DNA from: Kalmusia sp. IMI 367209
Taxonomy: Eukaryota; Ascomycota; Dothideomycetes; Pleosporales; Didymosphaeriaceae
Length of the DNA stretch: 64,000 nucleotides
Assembly: GCA_027946365.1 (NCBI GenBank)
Contig: JAPEUQ010000009.1
Coordinates: 806,001-870,000, forward strand
Direction of reading: 5' to 3'
In this document: positions 22,838-33,176 of the stretch, in pieces
How positions within the stretch are numbered: position 1 is the first letter of the stretch
How the letters are laid out: each line of letters starts with the position of its first letter
The notes under the pieces: generated by a model
Seen by the model: only the letters and a program-made list of their open reading frames with translations
Told to the model about the DNA's origin: nothing
Database searches by the model: none
Program-made: the position numbers and the translations under genes

Positions 22838-23537
22838 TTAGAACCTTTGATCATTATGAACACCATTCCTGCTGCAAGATGCACCAGCGTACTCTCCCGC
22901 CCCTCCCTCCGCCATCCATCCTACCCACCCACCCACACCTGCTAATTTTTCACGCTGCAGCGCCCGCTCCACACCACCGCAAGCCCACGCCCTTCGCACA
23001 TCGTACAACCTCTCTCCAATCGGCCCGCCGCACAAGCCAAGCCATGCTCCAGGCCAATCATCGCCGCGCGGTACCGCGCTAGCGTGACCGCTTTCGTACC
23101 GGCAGATATTGGCGGGAGATTGTTCGGAGATGGATGGGCCCATGATGGCGTGATTCGAGGCGGCTTTTCTTGGTGGCGGGGTTGGAGCGATCCGGGCGAT
23201 GTCGGGGGATGATGGGGCTGAGATGATCTGATAAGGATTTTCTCTGGTGCTAGGCTGGATTGGGTGGGGATATACTACTCGGCGCTTTTTTGTTTCCTGG
23301 AGTTAATTGTGTACGATTATGGAGAGAGGTGGTGGGGTGGAGGAGCTCCGTTTTGGGGGAGGCTGGGAGGGGTGTGTGTGGCAATGTGCTAGTTGATGGT
23401 GAGGGCGGCGGGTTATCTGGGTAGCGATGTGTATGGGAAGTAGATGATGCTGAAGATTCGGTTGTGGGGACGTCCACGTATATGAAATTGGACGAATTTG
23501 TTGTTTTTCGTCTTGGTTGCGTCGGTGTTGCTTCCAT
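22838..23537 (-). pseudogene. Doubtful low-complexity gene split by a frame change
   Basis: Starting at ATG 23537 (MEATPTQPRRKTT) a Pro/Ser/Thr-rich frame runs to a stop at 23250. A second frame, entered one base later around the C-runs at 23262-23269, reads on through IISAPSSPDIARIAPTPPP and MGPSISEQSPANI to 22838, where it has DDWPGAWLGLCGGPIGERL. Removing one C joins the two into about 232 aa. No domain is recognised. Composition is coding-like (Ser/Pro-rich disorder), but similarity to a family cannot be shown, and the rest of the frame could be chance in GC-rich DNA. Confidence 0.28.
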
Positions 23538-23970
23538 CTTCGAGTGTTGCGCGGATGGCAACAATGATACATGACGTCGCTCGTCCCACTGGACGACGAT
23601 CTTGACCTGGAATGGGTACTAATAATATACAGCCATTCTACGTTATCACTACACCTGAAGGGAAGACAGGCTGAGACCGCTCCTGCTTTTGTAATGCTCT
23701 AACTTGAAAATCATCGCATATAGGAGAATAGGAAAACAATGAAATCACCAACGCCATCGCTAAAAGGACCAGACCGACGAACGACTGACACTCAAATGAT
23801 CATGCAAGATGTGCCTACAGTTGAGCGGCCCTGAATGACAGGGTTTTTGTGCAAAAGGTTCGGTGTTCCTAGAGATTTTGTGCACAAGAACTCTGTTTCT
23901 CAGGGCCCCTCTCGGCCGTAAGGGACTCCACCAGAGGAACTCCAACCCTACCCACTTCAGCCGAGCGAGG

Positions 23971-24230
23971 CCCAGAACACCAGGTTCGTGAAGAAGGGCT
24001 CAGTCCTTACAAGAGCAAGTATGCCTCTTACCGATTGAGCTTAGTCTAATTAGTAGGGTAGGTCTAGAAACTCTGGGCTTTCCATGTAATGCAGACCTAG
24101 ATAACCGGGCACAGATTATATGGAGAGCCCAGAGTTTCTAGACCTACCCTACTTATTAGACTAAGCTGAATCTGTAAGAAGCATACTTGATCTCCGAACC
24201 CTTCTTCACGAACCTGGTGTTCCGGGCAAT
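23971..24230. repeat. Long inverted repeat (about 110-bp arms, 36-bp loop)
   Basis: Left arm 23971-24084 and right arm 24121-24230 are reverse complements with scattered mismatches and one roughly 9-base gap; the innermost 26 or so bases around GGTAGGTCTAGAAACTC are a perfect match. The loop is 24085-24120. The right arm runs to within two bases of the stop codon of the adjacent minus-strand gene. It could be a fold-back/MITE-like element or the source of a hairpin RNA. No clear target-site duplication was seen. Confidence 0.85.
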
Positions 24231-24231
24231 C

Positions 24232-27200
24232 TTATACGATACGGCGTCGCTTTCTATCGTGACCGTCTGAAGCGAATGTAGAACCACCACAGAATCTTTT
24301 TTGATTGATCATAAAGAGATTTTCGAGCTCCGTGCGTCTGCGGAAAGTCAGCATAGAAATGTGATAAGGATGAGTACTCTGGACTCACAGTGGAACAGTT
24401 TGATTCGGGGATGTTATCAAGTAACTACGATAAGGTATGTACTTCTTCTCGGACTCATCGCGGTGGTTCTTGCCCATGTAATGCATTGGACGAGTATCTT
24501 CCAATGTATTACAAGGGTTAATATTCTGCGACATGGAACTGCATGCGTTAGGGAAGATCAATAGTAGCGTGTGAAGATGTCTTACCTCTCGCCCAACTTA
24601 GTTCCACAAAAGACCCTTCGCATTTCGTCAAGCTTAATAGCCTCCCTGAAATGGATAATACCATCCCATGAGTCGAGGATGGCTCCGGGACGGACTATAC
24701 TCGTGAATCTATATGAATCAGCGAATTGTTTCAGCAGCGCAAATTTGGACCTACGTGTATTGCTGGCACAACTCTCTAAAAGTGTGGAATGTGCTGTGCT
24801 TAGCGGTCACCGCCGCAAAACGTACGCGAATGTTGTCTTGGTCGGTGCGACGGCGCTTCGAATGTGAAAATTCTTCCATGAGCCTTGCTAGCGAAGCAAA
24901 AGTCGGCGAACTCCACTCCCCCAGGATGATGACGTCCACTATATACTTCCTCTCCTGTCTTCCAGCAAGGTATTGGTCGAGAGTCCGACCCAGCCGTTCG
25001 ATCATGTCTTGTCCATTCGAGAAGACATGCGCTGTAGACTTTTGAAACATCATGCTGATCCCGTCCGAATCAATTCGTTTTACTGCATCTGCTAGCAAAA
25101 TCGACACGTGTTTAATTTTCGCCCAATAATTTTGCTCAGATTTGGAGTTATCAACAAGGAAGAGTCTATCTCTTTCCATTAGAATGTCAGCCGTGGTCCA
25201 AAGTCTCTTTGCCCCAGACCAGTGAGACGCATAGCAAGAAACCTCTCCTTGTGAAGGCTTAGGTATAAGAGACCGTATTGCATGATGACGAGCGGTAATA
25301 TTGGAAGCGCAGGCGGTGTTGAGCAATACCAGTGGACCAGGGAGGCGGATGGAAACCCTTTTCTTGACATTTTTCACCTCGTCTGCGGAATTTGCTGTGA
25401 ACTCCAAGGCCTCGTAGCACGTTTGGAGAAAGAGGCGTTGTTGTGGGTCCATGAAGCTATCTTCCTCGGAACTTCTTCCAAAGAATTGCGCATCGAATGC
25501 GCCCACTTCTTGACCCGTGCGAACGCCGCCATCCTTACATGCCGAGGAAAAGAGTTCAAGGCGAGCATATGAAAATTTTGATGGGTATATGCCTGCAGTA
25601 GACGAACTGGCTTCTAGGAAGGAATGTTTGTGGAGGGAACCATCTTGACTAGGACTAGGAATTGCACGCAAACCAATTTTCTTCGGCTCATATGCGATTG
25701 AAGCATTATTCGAATCCTCGTGCGTAGGAGAATCATGCGTACGGAGGCGTTCCTGGATATTCTCATCGACCATTTGATGTTCCGAAACTGGTCGAGATAG
25801 ATTTTGTATACATTTGTTGATGTTGTCACGTCGGCAATGCTCGACAACGTTATGCGATTCTCGGCATCGGCATTCCTTGCTCTCCATAGCTAGGCTATCT
25901 TGAAGCTGGCTTTTTATCGCTGTATTTAAGGGTAGAGGTCCTTCCACAACATTTTCTTTGTGTTCTGAAGCATGGACGCGGGAAGCAACCCTTACGAGCT
26001 CGCCCTTACCAGCAGCGCTCCCATCGTGCCTCGGAACGATCTTAAGAGATGCGATGGGTACTTGAAAGATATCGAGAGATGTTGAAATCGATGTCACGGC
26101 AGTGAAAGCCGTACGTAAGGACGCAGGTTGGTCGGCGTACACATCATGTGTGACCATGAAGCCTATCCGTGGACCCGTTTGCTGCCTTAGATTCTCGTAG
26201 GAGTTCGGAGTCTCCTCATCTAGGAAAGGTATGACCAGATCTGCTTTGGAATAACTTGACACCATATGCCTCACGCTTCCACCTAACGGGCCGCATGATT
26301 GGCCAGTTTGATCGACGCGAGGCACATGCAAATCGCCCTCGTGTCTCCTCCAATCCCTCTTCGATGTGAAACCCGCAGTACAAGGAGTACAGCGATACCT
26401 AGTGTTTGTTGTTGAGGTGGTGTTTCCTATACTTTTTGCTTGCCTTCGCTGTCCAGCAGCAAGGGCATGTATGGGAACGTCGGAGCTGTTGCTTCGCCCA
26501 ATCATTGATTTGGTAGGTGTAGATGCCACTCTCGCAGACATCGATGATGATTCTGAGTATGGGCGAATTATAAGATCAGAGCCTTGCGGGAATTGCACTA
26601 TGACATCTGACGCGTCGTACCATTGGTAGCCTTTGCCGTACAGAGGATCAACACTTTCCGGGCCACTATTGACGACTAGGTCGTCGATGCGCGGTATACG
26701 CACTTGGAAACTCCCACTGTACTCCGACTGGGTGATGCCCGTGGCTCCAGTATTCGAATCGATATACCCAAACGAGTTTATAGTCAATTGGCGGCCACGT
26801 TGGAGCAAGCCCTTGACATTATCTTCATGTCTGGGCCCGTCCACAAAGAGGTAGCGGTACGGGGTAGGCGGATCCCGAGGGTACTTCGTTGCCATACTCT
26901 TCGCAGGGTAGCGATTCGTTACACAAGCCGCAACAGTTTAGAAGCCGTCCACGTATACAGTCAAGGAATCTTTGATCCACAAAGGTTTCTCCAGTGCGGA
27001 CAGAGGTTGGCAGGCTATTCACGGTCTCCTGTTCAAATATTAGCAAAAGTCCTCCACTATACACCTAGAGGCCTGCAGGCTCTATTACGGAGGAGCGGTT
27101 CCCAACAACTTGTGTGAGATATTTCAATAAGAGGGTACCTACTCCGATATCATCATCCCGGATAGAGTGGCCAGATTGGTGTTTGTTGGGATCTCGAATT

Positions 27201-29936
27201 GGGACGTTTTCACACAAGGGGGAAGTAAGAAGTTCTTCATTGTTCGTCCAACCAGCGTTTCCACATGGATCGCCAGAATGTTCAAGAATCCATCCGATGT
27301 AATCGCATACCTGCCTTGCGTTGAAACGTAATGCTGGTTCAGCTTGTAAGAGACGGCTATCAACGAGGTCGAGGATTTTTGCAGTGAGATCATGGTGGGA
27401 TTGTCCTCGCTCGCGTAAGTATTGATGCCATAGCGTGACCTCCTCAAGAGTCTGCTTGCCGTCGTGGAAAGTACCATTTGCAGTGTTTTTGCCTTGCTTG
27501 TGAACTTTTTTGAGGCGCACCCCAAAATCTTGGATATATGGGAAGCCGCCGGTCACGAAAGCAGCCACTAGGGAAGAGAATACATCCGAAAGACCACATC
27601 TCAGACATCTGTAGTTTTAAGGCCGGTGCATTGGTATTCGATAGCCACCGCATTTCAGGGGCACCTTTGTCGTTAGTAGAGCTAACTTGTAAAGATCTTG
27701 AGCGAAGGGACATACCATACATCGCCGTACCTCCACTAATCTTCATCTTTGGTAATATCTTGGTCCGCCGTGGTACGAACTCGGAAAAACCAAAATCAGC
27801 GAGCTTAAATCTTTCATCACTATCACAGTAGAGTATATTATCTGGCTTTACGTCCCCGTGATAGCCAAAATACTCCTTGTTCTCGTGGATATGCTCAAAG
27901 GCTTCACCGATCTTGCTTATTTGTGACCAGAAGGAGTGTATCTCGGGGACGCTCCTTGGGCGCGGGCTATCGGCGAAGTACTCGAAAAGATCGCACTGCG
28001 CACCCTCGAGAAGAAGGTTATATGTTGAAGTGCTCTTGCCGTCTTTGAGAATGAATGATCCGAAACATCGAAGGATGTTCGGATGGGAGCCGAGGAGCGA
28101 AAAGGCCCTCAACTCTTTCTCAAAAAGGTGGTAGTGTTCGCTAGTATACTGCTTTACTACCAAAGGGCATCTCTTTGGGATAGTCGAGCCATATGCAGGT
28201 GTTGCAAGCTTGACCTTAAAAACTGATGCAGTGCCACCTTTCTGGTTGACTCTTTCCTTCCAGTGAATGGTGTATTCCTGCGAAGGAACAGAGCCAGACT
28301 CCAATAGGTTGAGGCTGATCTGGGTTTTGAAGCCCAAAGCAGTATATGAGTCACAATCGAAGAATCCGGAGAAATTGTCGAATTCACTTTGCGGTCCATT
28401 TGCGTGCTTATCCATCTCATCCTTGTCGGGTGGTGTCGGTTGTTCATCTGCTGAACTGTTCCCTGGCCCACCATCTGCACCTCCTTCGTTATCGTCCTGG
28501 CGATCTTTACCACTGCCGTTTTCGTCGTCGTCGCCGTCATCATCATCGTCATCGTCATCGTCATCATCATTATTGTCGCTGTCTTCCAGAATCTCATGGC
28601 CATCGGCGGCGCGTCCTGGATGTGGCTTCGGCAGATCCTTTGGTATAGTATGTCCTTTTTCGTAGTGCCAGAGCACATGCCTCCATCTAGCCCTCCAGCT
28701 GCGATGGCGCTCTTGAGGACATAACATACATGTCACGGGAAATGCACGAGGTACGTTTGGAACCTTGCAGTCGGCGATAGAACCCACATATTCGTGTTTG
28801 CTCTTATTATGGGAACGCATCTTATCACTCCTTGTGAAAAGATGTCTTTCTGTCGCATTGTCAGGGTCACCGCATCGAGGGCAGAAGTAGAACTCCTGGG
28901 GAAGAACAGTTTCCTCATGTCGGAACAGATCGCATGCCGTCTTGAAACGACGCTTGCATTGAAGCGTGCACTCTAGCTTCCCTTCTTGCTTCTCGCAACC
29001 ACGTATTGAGCCGCATCCCCTTGCCAAGCGTGCGGCGCGGAAGTTTTTTATTACAATTGATAGACTGGGAGTCATTCTGACACGCCTGTCGGTCGGAGTT
29101 TCGCGCGCATCTGTCATAGCTGGAGCGGAAGCGTGATACATCTCAACATTGTGAGATAGCTCATTCGCGACTCGAAGTCGAGAGTAACTTGGAATATACC
29201 CATCCGAAGTATTTTGGCATAATGAGCTCGATGCTGCAGCTTTGGAGACTTTGATAGGAGTGGGGGTCGCTTCGAAGCTTTGGTTCCTGATGTAACCCTC
29301 CGAAACGGGCAATGCAAAGGGGGACATATCAGCGCCATGGGTCAATTTGCGATTATGGATATATGGTGCACTATTGAAGTCGAAGCTATCAGTCGGATCA
29401 ATGAAGGAAGAGTGAAAAGTGTTATGTGTAAACCTTCGCGCATCTGTGGATGAGGCTTGCTGCTCTAGAATTGGGTAGGGGAGCGCAGATTCTTCGGCAT
29501 ATTTTCCACGTTGCTGGAAGGCATCAGGTCCTTTGTCCATAGTCTCTTGGATATCTCTTGAAATCTGATTGTCATTGTCATCTTCGAATAGTTGAGCTAA
29601 ACGCGCTTTGATGCGGTCCTTTGATGCATGCAATAGGCGCCGGAATAATACGACTTCTGTCTCGGTGGCCTGTCGCCGGTTGTTTTCGTACCACACTTCG
29701 AGCATCAGTTCCTGCCAGTCCGACAGGAGACCCGAGCCGGTGAGATCAGTGGATCCTACATCATAAACTCCAGAATCCGGGAATGGGTCAGGCAATAGCG
29801 TGCCCGACATATCTGAAGATTTAGACTGAACCGGTTAGTAGATCATAGGAAGAACAATGTATTTACTCACGAGGGCCTGCAAAGAGTTCAGAGCGGGCAC
29901 ATCACTGAATATGTCAGAGATATTTTGATGCTGCAT
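24232..29936 (-). CDS. Giant composite protein: zinc fingers, kinase, C2H2, ketosynthase fragment, vWA-like domain
   Basis: Exons 29871-29936, 27716-29825, 27143-27664, 24755-27028, 24586-24708, 24389-24538 and 24232-24337; all junctions have good GT-AG/branch signals. Two single-base extras (GGG 27571-27573 and GGG 26880-26882) must be dropped to keep frame; then about 1,782 aa. Parts in order: a possible helix-turn-helix (DWQELMLEVWYENNRR), Cys/His fingers (FYFCPRCGDPDNATERH, VTCMLCPQERHRS), a poly-Asp stretch, a kinase domain (VVKQY; HGDVKPDNILY; LADFGFSEF; GAPEMRW after splicing; WSFGCIL), CCGLCNESLPC, then PYRYLFVDGPR, a C2H2 finger (YRCTPCTAGFTSKRDWRRH), a ketosynthase-like piece, and a vWA-like end with intact DxSxS (LFLVDNSKSEQNYW). 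If the second frame break is not an error, the kinase ends at 26825 and a second gene starts at ATG 26895, overlapping it. Role unknown. Confidence 0.72.
25275..25600 (-). other. Polyketide-synthase ketosynthase (KS) fragment inside the composite gene
   Basis: Within one open frame the sequence reads VGAFDAQFFGRSSEEDSF, then MDPQQRLFLQTCYEALE, both diagnostic of the N-terminal half of type I PKS ketosynthases, preceded by a KS-like PSKFSYARLELF segment. About 60 residues that a KS should have next are missing. It resumes with GPLVLLNTACASNITARHH, which matches the active-site region DTACSSS (catalytic Cys present, first Asp replaced by Asn). The catalytic His regions and all other PKS domains are absent, so this cannot be a working KS. 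Confidence 0.8.
28515..28582 (-). repeat. GAT/GAC repeat coding poly-Asp
   Basis: A run of CAT/CGT trinucleotides on the plus strand, coding a stretch of about a dozen Asp on the minus strand between the zinc fingers and the kinase domain of the composite protein. Confidence 0.8.
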
Positions 29937-30658
29937 CGTGGGCCGAGGTAGAATGAGCTAGAATTTGTGAGTATTTGTAGTAGGGATCGGCCTTTGGAAG
30001 AGAAGTAGCAACTGCATAACGTTCGGGGAATGAGTCGACCTTTTGTTAATTAAATCGACTCACAGACGATGAACTTCTACAAGCTTGTAGTCGGTTTCGA
30101 GTTGTACGAATAGGAGAAGAAAGCTCTCCGTACGGGTATAGTCGAACACCTGTAAGCTCAATGATAATTCTCAGAAGCCAGTGTACAAGGCTCAGCGCTG
30201 CATCTGGATCAGGCTGAGAGTTGACGAATTCAACAAGTTGCAGGTTTAGGTTAATTTATTCCAAGGTAATACTAGGGTCTCGAATCTCCAACAACGGAAG
30301 ATGTCTCATTCTTCAAGAATAATGTAGGACTACAAAGAGCCATATAGATCGGACGAGGGCGATTGCGCGGGCGACGAGGCCTTCGCCCTACGCCACGGAA
30401 ATCGCCCTCGCTTATCGTCCACTCAGCGCGCGAGACAGCCACGCCCTCTTGCGTAAGGCAGGGCGCAGGCAACAAGGCAAACTTCGAAATTAAGTGAGCC
30501 CAGGCAAGTTGTGTTGGCGCTTAGAATTCATATGCGTCAGAAGACGTTTGCCTTTCGCTACTATTCGAAACACCCACAAAGCATTCCTGAAGAGATGCAT
30601 CATCAATATTCAGCTCATCAGGGAGCAACAGCCTCCACTATCAATGCTCAAGTCATAC
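29937..30658. other. Intergenic between composite gene and HET pseudogene
   Basis: Promoter of the composite gene plus a GC-rich patch (30345-30480) that stands out from AT-rich surroundings and contains a nested hairpin listed separately. No gene seen. Confidence 0.45.
30351..30420. repeat. GC-rich nested hairpin
   Basis: CGAGGGCGATT (30354-30364) pairs with AATCGCCCTCG (30400-30410), and inside it GGGCGA (30369-30374) pairs with TCGCCC (30383-30388). An outer GGACGA (30351-30356) and TCGTCC (30415-30420) could form an alternative pairing. Function unknown; it may be a transposon-end relic or structured RNA. Confidence 0.6.
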
Positions 30659-32659
30659 TCAGGAGAAAATACATTTACATAGAATGATTCTAGTCATCAA
30701 GTGTTTCTTGTTAGCCGGTGTCGATGGTATATTCGGGCCAAGTGCGCCCGACTCCATGGAAAGCAGGCCGGTCCATTCATAAGTGCCGTCATCCACCTGG
30801 CGTACAGTAAGCCAAAAGTTTACGTTGAAAGGACTCGGAGTGAAGAATCTGGCTAGAAGGAGTACGGCTAGTCCCGATTTTATCATTGGATACTGGTCCC
30901 GGGTGAACTCTTCCTGGTATTCATCCACATATAATTCGCATCTGAAAAACTTCAAATCATCGGATGGAAATGTTACTTTTCCAAATTGTCTACTATATGG
31001 GTCAGGTCCACGGTAATCGAAGGTGACCAAGATCGAATAGATTTCTAGACATGATGATAGCTCTGGGACCACTGTGCGGCTGCTGTATTGTTGTAGATCG
31101 TCCCCAATTGAGAATATGCCCCCGTCGTCGCCAACTGTACGTATCTCGGCAAAGTACGCATCCCTTTCCGGTAGGATGCTGGCACAAGCAAGTTCTGTTG
31201 TATTCAGCCGGTCATTCGAGTCATGATCGAGGACCGGGAAGCGCGTAATGACATATGAAGTGTGAAAGTTCGCTTTTGATAATGTTGAACGTAGTCCACG
31301 AACCTGAGACAGTCCCCGGTGCTCCATCAAAGTCCGTGATCTCAGTACTAACCAGTAGATGCTTTTCATAGGCTCTCCTGCCCGTCTTTCAACGAAGGGA
31401 ATATTATGAGAGATTCCTTCCTGCTGACACGAGGAGCCACAGAGGTAAGCTTCTTCTTCCGTAAAGATCAAACACCTCCGAGAGAGTAGTGCTTTTTAAA
31501 AGGTCCATCTACGAGTAGACCAAACCGATGTAACAAGAGCTCGTTGGAGCATAGCAGGGGCGGAGGTCACCACGTATGGAGTCTTCTGTATGTGAAATAC
31601 ATCGGGGAAGCTCCTATTGATTGAAATGCCGGGAAGGCCCACATTATCATGTGAACCGATTGCGCAAATAATTACCACCTAAAATTAGGTATATGATAAG
31701 CTCGTGTATCTTAGATTCAGAGTGATGCCGGTCCACTTAATGCCCGATTGTAAATATTGGACATTTATTTGATTTGGTGTCTCTCATCGGTAGAATGATA
31801 CTGTTCAATGCAATATCGGTCTACCCACAAGAATCTCAGTCCAAGGTTCTTCGTTGTTGTCATCGCATCTTCGATGGCCATAGGCAAGTTCAAAGGAAAG
31901 TGACCTTCCATTGTGGTTGGGTCCGTCGCCAAGTGAGGATCATGCGAACTTTTATATCCTCAGACGTAGGAAAGGACCGACTGCCAGTGGTACTAATCGA
32001 CATGATTCACAATCGATGACCCTTGCTTGTACGGAAAAGTCGTGAGTGATCCGTCGACAACCAGGGTGTTGATATGCGCAACACGAGAGCATGTAACGAA
32101 ATCTTCTATAGTCTACCATTTTTGGAACGTGAACACTTCGGCAGATTATCTTCGATGAATGAATCCTTTCAGCTAGGGGCATAATGAGACCTTGTAGATT
32201 GGACACGCATAGGAGAAGACCTTCTCACTCTTGGAATTCAGTGCCAAAGCTGATACCAATGACAACTGATAGCCCCTCAATATGGCGGTTATCGGTTCCT
32301 AAGATGCTTGTCGCAGGGAGAGCCTGGAGCTTCCCCGAAGTAAGGTCAGCAGTAAAGCTGCTCCCGTGAACAAAAACCTTGGTTGCTAACGCGCGGCAAG
32401 AACCGCATTCGGAGTCCCTCATAGAAGGAACGAGCCCCGTGAAGCTGCAGATCTCGCTTCCCATGACGTCAATCTCAAGATGTTGCGTATTGAAAGAAGC
32501 CTCAAGGTCGATAGTTCTGCAGTAGAAGCAAAGGCCGGCAGCTTCTTCGTCTATCGAGATTCGCGAGTAATAGGGCTGCGGAATAACCCTCCATGTTCCT
32601 TTCTCTTCATACTTGTTATGGGCATCAGCGTGAAGTTCATTTGAGACATCTGTTCTCAC
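30659..32659 (-). pseudogene. HET-domain (heterokaryon incompatibility) gene, inactivated by RIP-like stops
   Basis: Recognised by GLCFYCRTIDLE near the start, VIDCESCRLVPL, LSYV, then AIEDAMTTTKNLGLRFLWVD followed by RYCIEQ, MSNIYNRAL, VVIICAIGSHDNVGLPGI and WSTRRWTF/ALLSRRCLIFTEEEAYL, the usual order of a HET domain. In-frame stops at 32225-32227, 31960-31962 (YVWG read as YV-stop-G), 31765-31767 (Q to stop before MSNIY) and 31496-31498 (QE of WTFQE read as stop-K) break it; there is also a one-base frame change near 31965-31975. The last 270 codons (30659-31471) remain open and hold the variable HET C-terminal region. Each stop fits a C-to-T or G-to-A change. Remaining splice sites are not fully resolved. 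Confidence 0.85.
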
Positions 32660-33176
32660 AGAACCTAGGCTATCGCGCGGGTTCCTTTGACGGTGTAGTG
32701 GCTACATCCGCAACAGTGTGTTGCTAGGCAAGTGTTCAGGTCGCTCGTTCTACTTTTACTTTGAGTCATTGAGGTGCGATTTGCTAGAGATTCAGGCTGC
32801 AAAAGATGTAGGAGGCAGACGAGTAAAACATGACACCATTCGTTCACACCCCGTCTAGTTGTAATTTGAGACGGTTGTGGCTGTGTAGCTGATGCGAACG
32901 CGAAGGTAATAATATCGTGGCTATGAAGACTTGGCTCGTCATCAACAACAATATCGACATCTAGAGTTCTTCGAGATTGAAGAGGAATAAAGAGTGCAAA
33001 CGTCGTGAAGGTTGAGCGCAGCCATCTAAGTGGGAGAAAAGAGCAAGCCCACAATTTAGCGCCGGTACTAACCCCTACTAGGTTCGCTTAGCTCAAACGG
33101 CAACCGCAACACAATCCTTTGCGCATCATATACATGACCAGGTGGACGGTGCAGATAGAGTACAATTGCTCTGAAA
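32660..33176. other. Intergenic, upstream of thymidylate kinase
   Basis: Promoter region between the dead HET gene and cdc8. The 129-codon minus-strand frame at 32665-33054 has no recognisable motif. Confidence 0.4.

Noticed and set aside
24232..26895. A polyketide synthase gene or biosynthetic cluster
   Set aside because: Only two KS blocks are present; no AT, ACP, KR or tailoring-cluster neighbours. The monooxygenase at 54 kb is too far away and has no cluster context.
32665..33054. 129-codon frame upstream of cdc8
   Set aside because: No motif, located in a promoter region, no splice partners.
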